DNA of 51,472 nt from Betaproteobacteria bacterium (GTDB lineage: Bacteria > Pseudomonadota > Gammaproteobacteria > Burkholderiales > SG8-39). The notes below the pieces were generated by a model. That model did not search any database. It worked only from the letters and a program-made list of their open reading frames with translations, and was not told the origin of the DNA. Shown one piece after another: positions 15,815 through 22,521 of this stretch. Position 1 is the stretch's first letter, and every line of letters begins with the position of its first letter. The stretch lies in NCBI GenBank assembly GCA_947482825.1, contig CANKMT010000033.1, forward strand, positions 1 to 51,472, written 5' to 3'. A program made the position numbers and the translations under genes.

Positions 15815-16951
15815 ATGCCCACGCCCGGCCGCGAGGTCATCGCCAATATCGATCGGCTCAATGCGCACATGGACCGGCACGGCCTTTCCGCAGTGGCCGT
15901 GCGCACCGGCCCCAATTTCACCTACCTGTCGGGCATGGCGATGCCCGGAACGCTCGCCCGCCACCTGGACGCCGCGAACACGGTGCGCGGCTTCATGGTC
16001 CTGTGGCCGCGCAAGGGCGAGCCAATCCTGGTCCTCGATGCATTCGCCGAAACCCTTGCGCGCCGCGCTTCATGGATCGGCCGGGTCGAGGTCTACCAGG
16101 CCTATGTCGAATCGCTGTACACCCGGGTGGCGGAACTGATCGCCGAGATCGGCCTCGCGGGCGTGCGCATCGGCTTCGAGGAAGACGGCCTGAGTGCGTT
16201 GCACTGGGCGGAGATCAAACACGCCCTCCCGAAACTCGAAATGGTGAACTGCTCACGCATGATGGACGAGGTCCGCTGGGTGAAGACACCCGGCGAAGTC
16301 GCCTTGCAGAAAAAGGCGGCGGATCTTCTCGACGACGCGCTGCTGGAAGTCTTCCCCACGATTCGCGAAGGCGAGACCGAGCGCGAAGTGCATGTGCGCA
16401 TGGTGGCGGCCTGCATGCGGCGCGGATGCGCCTTCGTCCATGGCATCCTGAATTCCAGTTCGAACATGGTGATGTACGGCGGCGAGAGCAGCGTGCCGTT
16501 CCGCAAGGGCGACTTTGTCCGCAACGACTACGTTGCGTATCTCGAGGGCTACCCGGGACACCAGTCGCGCCTGGCGATCCTGGGACCGCCGGACGCCGAA
16601 CAGCAACGCGGCTACGACCTGACGCTGGACGTCCATCGCAAGACCATCGATCGCTGCCGCGCTGGCGTAACGGCCGGGGAGATCTATGCTTTCGCCTCGG
16701 CCGAGTTCAAGCGCAAAGGCATCGATTATCCGGCGTCGCTTGTCGGGCATGGCATCGGCCCCTGGTTTCACCAGCAGGAGCCGGTCCTGCGCCGCAACAG
16801 CGACATCGTCCTCGAAAAAGGCATGATGCTCGCGGTCGAACCGCAGCGACTGCATTGGCATCTGCAGGACGTGGTCGTGGTCGGCGAGGGCGCGCCGACG
16901 CTCATCTCGGACAAGTTTTCGACCGACGCGCCGTTCGTGATTCAAGGCTGA
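15815..16951 (+). CDS. M24-family (pita-bread fold) hydrolase with altered metal ligands
   Basis: A 378-residue Xaa-Pro peptidase/creatinase homologue with an N-terminal creatinase-like domain (about 1-150) and a C-terminal pita-bread domain. In active M24 metallopeptidases five residues (D, D, H, E, E) hold two metals. Here the first Asp is plausible at D238 ([12 protein letters not shown]), the His is H312 (GHGIG) and one Glu is E342 (AVEPQR). The second Asp position reads H249 (GYPGHQSR) and the last Glu position reads Q351 (LQDVVVV). This suggests a metal-free or altered-metal enzyme, as in creatinase, which hydrolyses creatine without metal. The substrate may be a small amide or guanidino compound. 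Confidence 0.75.
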   Translation: MPTPGREVIANIDRLNAHMDRHGLSAVAVRTGPNFTYLSGMAMPGTLARHLDAANTVRGFMVLWPRKGEPILVLDAFAETLARRASWIGRVEVYQAYVESLYTRVAELIAEIGLAGVRIGFEEDGLSALHWAEIKHALPKLEMVNCSRMMDEVRWVKTPGEVALQKKAADLLDDALLEVFPTIREGETEREVHVRMVAACMRRGCAFVHGILNSSSNMVMYGGESSVPFRKGDFVRNDYVAYLEGYPGHQSRLAILGPPDAEQQRGYDLTLDVHRKTIDRCRAGVTAGEIYAFASAEFKRKGIDYPASLVGHGIGPWFHQQEPVLRRNSDIVLEKGMMLAVEPQRLHWHLQDVVVVGEGAPTLISDKFSTDAPFVIQG

Positions 16952-16994
16952 GATCGGGCCGCTTCGCCCACCGGGTCTCCAGGAGCCAGACCCC

Positions 16995-18032
16995 ATGCGC
17001 ATCGAAGAAGACCTCAAGCTCGACTTCAAGGACGTCCTGATCCGCCCCAAGCGCTCGACGCTGACCTCGCGTTCCGAAGCGGACCTGGCGCGCGAGTTCT
17101 CGTTCCGGCACTCGGGCGGGAAGTACCGCGGCATTCCGATCATCGCGGCGAACATGGACACCGTGGGCACATTCGAGATGGCGCGCGCGCTGGCCGGACA
17201 CCGGCTTGCGACGGCGCTGCACAAGCACTACGACGAATCGCGCCTGGTGGAGTTCTTCAAGGCGCTGCCCGCGGAAGCGACAGTCTTCTATTCCATGGGT
17301 ATCACCGACGCCGATTACGCGAAGTTCCTTCGCGTGAAAGCCGCAGCCGGCGACGCCATCGCCCATGTCTGCGTCGATGTCGCCAACGGCTACACCAAGT
17401 CGTTCGTCGACTTTATCCGCACGCTGCGCAAGGCCTTCCCGCAGGTCACGATCATGGCCGGCAACGTGGTGACCGGCGAAATGACCGAAGAGTTGATCAT
17501 GCTCGGCGTCGACATCGTCAAGGTGGGCATCGGCGGGGGCTCGGTGTGCACCACGCGCAAGGTCGCCGGCGTCGGCTATCCGCAGCTATCGGCGGTCATC
17601 GAGTGCGGCGATGCGGCGCACGGGTTGGGCGGCCTGATCTGCTCGGACGGCGGCTGCGCCTCGCCCGGGGACTTGTCCAAGGCCTTCGGCGGCGGCGCGG
17701 ACTTCGTCATGCTGGGCGGGATGTTTGCCGGGCACGATGAATGCGCGGGCGAGGGCGAGGACCACCCCGACGGACGCAAGGTACGCTTCTACGGCATGAG
17801 CTCGCGTGCCGCAATGGACAAGTACGCGGGCGGCGTTGCATCCCATCGCGCCGCCGAAGGCAAGGAAGTCCTCCTCGACCACCGCGGCCCGGTCGAGGGC
17901 ACCGTGCAGGAGATCCTCGGCGGCGTGCGCTCCGCCTGCACCTACGTCGGCGCGCGCAAACTCAAGGAACTCTCCAAGCGCACCACATTCATCCGCGTCG
18001 CGCGCCAGTTGAACGAAGTCTTCGGCGCCTAA
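16995..18032 (+). CDS. guaC: GMP reductase
   Basis: A 345-residue TIM-barrel protein matching GMP reductase (about 347 in E. coli), which makes IMP and ammonia from GMP with NADPH. The catalytic cysteine C185 lies in [11 protein letters not shown], and the FMN-free IMPDH/GMPR core is seen in [15 protein letters not shown], the region [10 protein letters not shown], and [14 protein letters not shown]. There is no CBS-domain insertion, which separates it from IMP dehydrogenase. AGGAG lies 11-15 bp before the start. It follows catabolic genes without clear functional relation. A REP-like repeat begins directly after the stop codon. Confidence 0.88.
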   Translation: MRIEEDLKLDFKDVLIRPKRSTLTSRSEADLAREFSFRHSGGKYRGIPIIAANMDTVGTFEMARALAGHRLATALHKHYDESRLVEFFKALPAEATVFYSMGITDADYAKFLRVKAAAGDAIAHVCVDVANGYTKSFVDFIRTLRKAFPQVTIMAGNVVTGEMTEELIMLGVDIVKVGIGGGSVCTTRKVAGVGYPQLSAVIECGDAAHGLGGLICSDGGCASPGDLSKAFGGGADFVMLGGMFAGHDECAGEGEDHPDGRKVRFYGMSSRAAMDKYAGGVASHRAAEGKEVLLDHRGPVEGTVQEILGGVRSACTYVGARKLKELSKRTTFIRVARQLNEVFGA

Positions 18033-18078
18033 TTAATTGGGGCCAGGCTCGATTTAAATGGAACCGGAATTGAGCCTG
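18033..18078. repeat. REP-like GGGGCCAGGCTC repeat, copy running into a coding region
   Basis: The left arm TTAATTGGGGCCAGGCTCGA lies at 18034-18053, directly after the guaC stop, and a shortened right arm AATTGAGCCTG is at 18068-18078. The ATG of the next gene (18058) lies between the arms, so the right arm encodes residues 4-7 of that protein. Confidence 0.7.
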
Positions 18079-18432
18079 TCGAACGCCCAACTCAAGGCGC
18101 GCCTGACCCTGGCCGCAATCGTGGTCCTCGTATTGGGCATGGCCGGTGCCGCGCTGATCTATGCGTTTGTCGAAGACGCGGCGCCTGAGGCAATCGGCTA
18201 CATCGTTGGAGACGGTCTCAAGTACCCGATCGAGCCCGGCCAGTCGAAGCGCTATGTGCGCGAGCTGGAACGGTTCGGCGGCAAGGCTTCGGTGGTATTC
18301 GATGAATTCGGGCGATGGTTCGGCGGGTTGTGGCAAGGCCGGAACCTCGCGCTGACGATCGCAGTCTTGAGTATCTCGACCGCGGCCGGCCTGATGTGGT
18401 TTGCGAGTGGTCTGCAGGACGACAATGACTGA
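18058..18432 (+). CDS. small two-helix membrane protein of unknown function
   Basis: 124 residues with two hydrophobic segments: LTLAAIVVLVLGMAGAALIY (about 17-36) and LALTIAVLSISTAAGLMWFA (about 97-116). Between them lies a ~60-residue charged segment with an amphipathic look (KRYVRELERFGGKASVVFDEFGRW), probably in the periplasm. No family is recognised. The start lies inside a REP-like repeat, so residues 1-8 (MEPELSLS) come from the repeat. No ribosome-binding site is visible; a later start is unlikely because the next Met falls inside the first membrane helix. Confidence 0.55.
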   Translation: MEPELSLSNAQLKARLTLAAIVVLVLGMAGAALIYAFVEDAAPEAIGYIVGDGLKYPIEPGQSKRYVRELERFGGKASVVFDEFGRWFGGLWQGRNLALTIAVLSISTAAGLMWFASGLQDDND

Positions 18433-18571
18433 GCGCGCCTCCTGCCTGGGCAATTCGCTTGCGCGAGCAGGACCAGAGTCAACAATTCATCCACGCGTGC
18501 GTTAATCCGATGTAGTCCGGCATCGGCGCTCGTCCAAGGCAGTTTGCGGCCCAAGGGCGGGAATTCATCGA

Positions 18572-18600
18572 TTGTATTATTGCACTAAGTGCTATAGTAT
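18572..18600 (+). promoter_or_regulatory. AT-rich promoter and palindromic operator of the toxin-antitoxin pair
   Basis: GCACTAAGTGC (18582-18592) is a perfect 5-bp-arm palindrome around a central A. It sits in an AT-rich stretch with TTGTAT (18572-18577) and TATAGT/TAGTAT (18593-18600) as hexamer candidates. The position just before the toxin ATG fits autoregulation by the HTH antitoxin. The exact -10 is uncertain because the best-spaced pair would place the transcript start at or after the ATG. Confidence 0.5.
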
Positions 18601-18602
18601 AA

Positions 18603-18986
18603 ATGCACCCGAGAGTCTTCAAGACCAAGCCTTTCGCAAAGCAGGCCAGGAGCCTGGCGCTCGCCGACTCAGCCTTGTGCTCGGCGGTGCGCGAGATGGT
18701 TGCGGGTCTTATTGACGCCAATCTCGGCGGTGGGGTGTTGAAAAAGCGGATTGCGGGACGAGGAAAAGGCAAGAGCGGCGGCTTTCGAACAATCGTCGCC
18801 ACGAACTTTGGCGGCCGCTGGATCTTCATGTATGTATTCGGCAAGGGTGATCGCGACAATATTGATGCGAAGGAACTCGCCGCGTTCAGGAAATTGGCGA
18901 GCGTGTACGCGGCAGCCGATGCGCAAGCGATTAAAGCCGCGCTCGCGACGGGCGAGCTACAGGAGATTTGTGATGCCGAAATCTAG
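18603..18986 (+). CDS. RelE/HigB-family toxin of a type II toxin-antitoxin system
   Basis: A 127-residue RelE-superfamily protein of the HigB-like group (COG4737 style): N-terminal VFKTKPFAKQARSLALADS, then CSAVREMVAGLIDANLGGGV and the core KKRIAGRGKGKSGGFRTIVA, with aromatic and basic residues on strands as in mRNA interferases. Such toxins cleave mRNA at the ribosome. The gene precedes its antitoxin, the order typical of HigBA/NadS pairs, and overlaps it by 14 bp. A palindromic operator lies directly upstream. The small module is bounded on the right by a REP-like hairpin and is likely an acquired cassette. Confidence 0.85.
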   Translation: MHPRVFKTKPFAKQARSLALADSALCSAVREMVAGLIDANLGGGVLKKRIAGRGKGKSGGFRTIVATNFGGRWIFMYVFGKGDRDNIDAKELAAFRKLASVYAAADAQAIKAALATGELQEICDAEI

Positions 18987-19287
18987 ATCAAGGATCCTCG
19001 CTGCCGTACATCAAACGGCGGCCGGCCTGCGCAAGGCAGGCGTCATCGACCAGCAAACGATGCGCGAGTTCGACGTGCTTTGCCTCGATCCGGTCAAGCC
19101 TTTCGATGCGGCGCAGATCCGGCGGTTGCGGACGCGCGCCAAGGCGAGCCAGGCGGTGTTCGCGGCCTACCTGAACACAAGCACGTCGACCGTACAGAAA
19201 TGGGAAACCGGCCAGAAGAGGCCGAGCGGGCCGGCTTTGAAGCTGCTCAACCTCGTGGCGAAAAACGGGCTTGAAGTCTTGACCTGA
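18973..19287 (+). CDS. HTH (Xre-type) antitoxin, NadS/HigA-like
   Basis: 104 residues from the ATG at 18973, with AGGAGA at 18961-18966. Longer readings of the same frame would lie over the toxin gene. The C-terminal half is a helix-turn-helix domain (QIRRLRTRAKASQAVFAAYL, then NTSTSTVQKWETGQKRP, the recognition region), the NadS/YiaG arrangement with the HTH at the C-terminal side. It should neutralise the RelE-like toxin by binding it and repress the pair through the GCACTAAGTGC palindrome. The start overlaps the toxin end by 14 nt. Confidence 0.87.
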   Translation: MPKSRSRILAAVHQTAAGLRKAGVIDQQTMREFDVLCLDPVKPFDAAQIRRLRTRAKASQAVFAAYLNTSTSTVQKWETGQKRPSGPALKLLNLVAKNGLEVLT

Positions 19288-19291
19288 TAAA

Positions 19292-19344
19292 TGGGGCCAG
19301 GCTCGATTTTTCGCAGTTCAAAATATTGAGCCTGGCCCCTTTTT
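19292..19344. terminator. REP-like inverted repeat acting as a bidirectional terminator
   Basis: A perfect 12-bp inverted repeat, GGGGCCAGGCTC at 19293-19304 and GAGCCTGGCCCC at 19328-19339, followed by TTTTT on the plus strand; TTTTT at 19306-19311 lies inside. It separates two convergent genes (antitoxin and ketopantoate-reductase-like) and belongs to the same repeat family as the blocks at 14255 and 18033. Confidence 0.8.
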
Positions 19345-19347
19345 CGC

Positions 19348-20406
19348 TCAGCCTCCCAAATTTGCCGGCGAGGCTTTCAATTCCCCCCGCTCCACCTTCG
19401 TCACAATCTCCGTCAACTTCGCATGACTCGGCGCAGGCACGCCGACCTCGGCGCCTTTCACTGCGATGAAGCCGTTCATCGCGTCGATCTCCGTGCGCCG
19501 GCCTTTCAGCATGTCCTGCGCCATCGAAGGCCGTTGGATGTTCGCGCGCGGGTTCGGCGCGGAATCCTTGGGGATCATCGAGGCTTCCACCGCGCGCAGC
19601 GCGTCGGCATCGCCCTCGGACGCAAGCGCCAGTTGTTCCGCATCCAGGCCCTTGATCTTCTCCAGCTGGAACCCCAGCGCCTGCCCGACACGCACGCCTT
19701 CGCCTCCCAGCTTGATCTGGAATCGGCGGATCACCTCGTTCCTCCCGCAGTCCCCAGTCGTGAGCCCCGTGGCCGCAGTCACGCCGTTGCCCATGCCGTT
19801 CTGGATGAGTTTCGTCCACCGCTCGCCCCACAGGTTCGCCGTTGCCTTCGACGAATCAATGCCCTTGAACCAGCCGACCAGTTCCTCCACCCGCTCGGTG
19901 ATGCGCCCGTGCGGCTCGCCGATGCGGAACACCGTGTGTTTGTCGCCGCCCTTGGCCATCGTGCGCCTGATCTTGCCCGCCTCGTACAGGTCGACCGAGA
20001 TCAGCGAAGCCACCACGCCGACAGTGCGCCCCCAGCCGACGATGCTAGCGATGGTTTCCTCGTTGAGGCAGTTCTGCAGCGAGACCACGAAGCCCTGCGC
20101 CGAGAGGTATGGCTTGATCAATGCCGTGGCCCACGCGGTGTCGTAGGACTTCATCGCCACGAACGCGATGTCCACCGGCGTCTTCGCGAGCGACTGCACC
20201 TCGGTCAGGTGCAGCGTCTTCGCCTTGGTCACCGTGAAGCGCTCCTCCGGCGTGAGGCCGTCGAGCTCCAGCCCCCGCTTGCGGATGATCTCGATGTGCT
20301 CCGGCCACGGGTCGATCAGCGTGACGTCGTGCCCCAGGTGCGCCAGCGTGCCGCCGACGTAGCCGCCGAGCGCGCCTGCGCCGACGAATGCAATGCGTTT
20401 TCCCAT
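19348..20406 (-). CDS. ketopantoate reductase (ApbA/PanE) family protein
   Basis: A 352-residue NAD(P)-dependent reductase. The N-terminal Rossmann motif is GAGALGGYVGG (about 9-19), followed by the family pattern FVAMKSYDTAWA with the catalytic-type lysine, SLQNCLNEE and GERWTKLIQNGMGNG. PanE reduces 2-dehydropantoate for coenzyme A synthesis and is about 300 residues; this protein is longer and lies outside a pantothenate operon, so it is more likely one of the catabolic paralogues common in Burkholderiales. The next gene upstream is divergent, with 82 bp between starts. Confidence 0.8.
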   Translation of the reverse strand: MGKRIAFVGAGALGGYVGGTLAHLGHDVTLIDPWPEHIEIIRKRGLELDGLTPEERFTVTKAKTLHLTEVQSLAKTPVDIAFVAMKSYDTAWATALIKPYLSAQGFVVSLQNCLNEETIASIVGWGRTVGVVASLISVDLYEAGKIRRTMAKGGDKHTVFRIGEPHGRITERVEELVGWFKGIDSSKATANLWGERWTKLIQNGMGNGVTAATGLTTGDCGRNEVIRRFQIKLGGEGVRVGQALGFQLEKIKGLDAEQLALASEGDADALRAVEASMIPKDSAPNPRANIQRPSMAQDMLKGRRTEIDAMNGFIAVKGAEVGVPAPSHAKLTEIVTKVERGELKASPANLGG

Positions 20407-20488
20407 CTTGTCTCCCCAAGTGAAGGGCGAATGATAGGCGATGGATTGAATCCGGCTACACTTGTCGCTTCACAAATGGGAGCCCGTA

Positions 20489-21427
20489 ATGAACGCACCT
20501 GTACCCGCCAAGCACCTTGAGCCCGCTGCACCGCAGCAGGGCCCGCATCGAGCAATAAGCCAGCTGGAAATCGACCAGCGTGTCTTCGACCTCTACGACG
20601 AGTACTGCCACGGCGGCATCGACCGGCGCGAGTTCCTCAAGCGCGCATCCGCAATCTGCGTCGGCGGGTTAGTCATGGCGCAGGCACTGCTACCGCGCTA
20701 TGCCCAGGCGCAGACCATCTCGTTTACCGATCCGCGCATCAAGGCTTCGTACGTCACTTATCCTTCGCCCGGCGGCAACTCCGGCACGATGCGCGGCTAC
20801 CTCGTGCAGCCCACCGGCGCCGGTCCTTTCCCTTCGGTGCTGGTGATCTACGAGAACCGGGGGCTGAATCCCTATATCGAGGACGTCGCGCGCCGCGCCG
20901 CGGCCGACGGCTTCCTCGCCTTTGCGCCCGATGGCCTGTTCCCTGTCGGTGGCTATCCCGGCAACGACGACGACGGCCGCACGCTGCAAGCCGGCCTCGA
21001 CCAAGCCAAGCTGCGCACCGACCTCCTCAACGGCGCGCGGTTCTTGAAAGCGCACAAGCTCTCCAACGGCAAGCTCGGCGCCACCGGGTTCTGCTACGGC
21101 GGCGGCGTGGTGAATTTCCTCGCCACCGCGATGGGCGCGGACCTGCACGCGGGCGTGCCGTACTACGGTGCCGCGGCCGAAACCGCTTCGGTGCCCAAGA
21201 TCAAGTCGCCGCTGCTGATCCAGTACGCGGAGAACGACGAGCGCATCAACGCGATGTGGCCGGCTTTCGAGGCCGCGCTCAAGGCCGCGGGCGTGCCGCA
21301 CCAGGCGTTCTTCTATCCCGGCACGCAGCACGGCTTCCACAACAACTCGACGCCGCGCTACGTAGAGGCGGCAGCCAAGCTGTCTTGGGAGCGCACGGTG
21401 GCTTTCTTCAAGAAACATCTCGCCTGA
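20489..21427 (+). CDS. Tat-exported dienelactone hydrolase family protein
   Basis: 312 residues from the ATG at 20489 (GGGAG at 20478-20482); an in-frame ATG at 20462 has no site. The N-terminus is unusual: about 45 residues precede a twin-arginine signal DRREFLKRAS with hydrophobic ICVGGLVMAQALLP, a layout typical of this family's exported branch. The hydrolase triad is visible: Cys in TGFCYGGGVV, Asp in AENDERIN and His in TQHGFHNNS. Dienelactone hydrolase opens 4-carboxymethylenebut-2-en-4-olide; exported members have unknown substrates. Ten bp separate it from the dioxygenase, so they probably form an operon. Confidence 0.85.
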   Translation: MNAPVPAKHLEPAAPQQGPHRAISQLEIDQRVFDLYDEYCHGGIDRREFLKRASAICVGGLVMAQALLPRYAQAQTISFTDPRIKASYVTYPSPGGNSGTMRGYLVQPTGAGPFPSVLVIYENRGLNPYIEDVARRAAADGFLAFAPDGLFPVGGYPGNDDDGRTLQAGLDQAKLRTDLLNGARFLKAHKLSNGKLGATGFCYGGGVVNFLATAMGADLHAGVPYYGAAAETASVPKIKSPLLIQYAENDERINAMWPAFEAALKAAGVPHQAFFYPGTQHGFHNNSTPRYVEAAAKLSWERTVAFFKKHLA

Positions 21428-21437
21428 GGGGAAATCG

Positions 21438-22331
21438 ATGGGACAGCCGTTGACCGAAGCACAAGCCGCGCCCGCCAGCGCGCCGTACAAGGCGTTCGAG
21501 GTTGCGCCCCTCGCGGGCGCGCTCGGCGCCGAGATCAGCGGCGTCGACCTCGCCACGCTTCGGGACGATGTTGTGTGGAAGGAGATCCTGCGCGCCTTCG
21601 TCGAGTACTCGGTGCTCGTCTTCCCCGGCCAGAAGCTCGAGGCGGCCGACATCATGGCGGTGGGCTCCCGTTTCGGCCCGCCTTCCTACTACCCGTTCGT
21701 CGTCGGCATGCCGGAGTTCCCGTACATCTTCGAGATCATCAAGGAGGCTTCCGAGACGCGCAATTTCGGCGGCGCTTGGCATTCGGACAGCTCTTATTTG
21801 CCATCGCCGCCTTTAGGCACTTTGCTTTACGCGTTGGAGACGCCTTCGCATGGTGGGGACACGCTGTTTACTTCCACGTATGCCGCGTATGACGCCTTGT
21901 CGGAGGGGATGAAGAAGCTCGTCGATCCCCTGGTCGGCGTGTTCAGCGCCGAGCTCAAGTACGGCGGCGGGCGCACGCACATGCACAAGAGCATCGGCGC
22001 GATGGAGATTCACGATACGGACAAGGCGGCCGAGATCGGCGCCGAGCATCCCCTCGTGCGCACGCATCTGGTTTCCGGACGGAAGGCTTTGTACCTGAGC
22101 CGCAGTCATACGGTTTCGATCAAGGGCATGAGCGAGGAAGAGAGCAAGCCGATTCTGGAGTACCTGATTGCGCACCAGGTGAAGCCGGAGTTCACGTGCC
22201 GGGTGCGGTGGGCGCCGGGGACTTTAACCGTGTGGGATAACCGGTGCACTCAGCACAATGCGGTGAATGATTATCACGGGCAGAGAAGGCGGATGAGGAG
22301 GTTGACGGTGGGGGCGCAGAGGCCGGGGTAG
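21438..22331 (+). CDS. TauD/TfdA-family Fe(II)/2-oxoglutarate dioxygenase
   Basis: A 297-residue double-stranded beta-helix oxygenase. The iron facial triad is complete: H115 and D117 in WHSDSSY and distal H273 in TQHNAVNDY, with the 2-oxoglutarate-binding arginine downstream in the RRRMRR segment. TauD and TfdA hydroxylate taurine or 2,4-D carbon atoms so that the product breaks down; the substrate here is not evident. The N-terminal APLAGALGAEISGVDLA is the usual family start. It follows the exported hydrolase closely. A 52-bp doublet repeat follows the gene. Confidence 0.88.
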   Translation: MGQPLTEAQAAPASAPYKAFEVAPLAGALGAEISGVDLATLRDDVVWKEILRAFVEYSVLVFPGQKLEAADIMAVGSRFGPPSYYPFVVGMPEFPYIFEIIKEASETRNFGGAWHSDSSYLPSPPLGTLLYALETPSHGGDTLFTSTYAAYDALSEGMKKLVDPLVGVFSAELKYGGGRTHMHKSIGAMEIHDTDKAAEIGAEHPLVRTHLVSGRKALYLSRSHTVSIKGMSEEESKPILEYLIAHQVKPEFTCRVRWAPGTLTVWDNRCTQHNAVNDYHGQRRRMRRLTVGAQRPG

Positions 22332-22363
22332 CTGACGCTCGTCGATGTAGACGCTAAACTCCG

Positions 22364-22427
22364 CATGGCAGCATTTTGGCTGAAAGCCCAGTAAACACGG
22401 GGCCCTAATACTAAAAATGGCAGCATT
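22364..22427 (+). repeat. GCAGCATT doublet repeat, copy 2
   Basis: Boxes ATGGCAGCATTTT (22365) and AAAAATGGCAGCATT (ATGG at 22417) again start exactly 52 bp apart, with an inner hairpin GGCT-GAA-AGCC (22378-22388). The element marks the left edge of the restriction-modification island, between the dioxygenase and hsdM. The remaining bases up to 22521 show no gene; hsdM has no clear ribosome-binding site. Confidence 0.85.
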
Positions 22428-22521
22428 GGGTTCGCGGCCGAGGGGTGCAGACCCGCTGGCAGTTCAATTCCAGAAGTCGCCACTCATGCCTTCATCCTTT
22501 GAACCCTGGCGGCATTAGCTC

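Noticed and set aside
22440-22490. A tRNA-like TTCAATTCC (T-loop-like) string before hsdM, possibly an attachment site of the R-M island
   Set aside because: The flanking bases do not form a T-arm or acceptor stem, and no anticodon or D-arm can be drawn.
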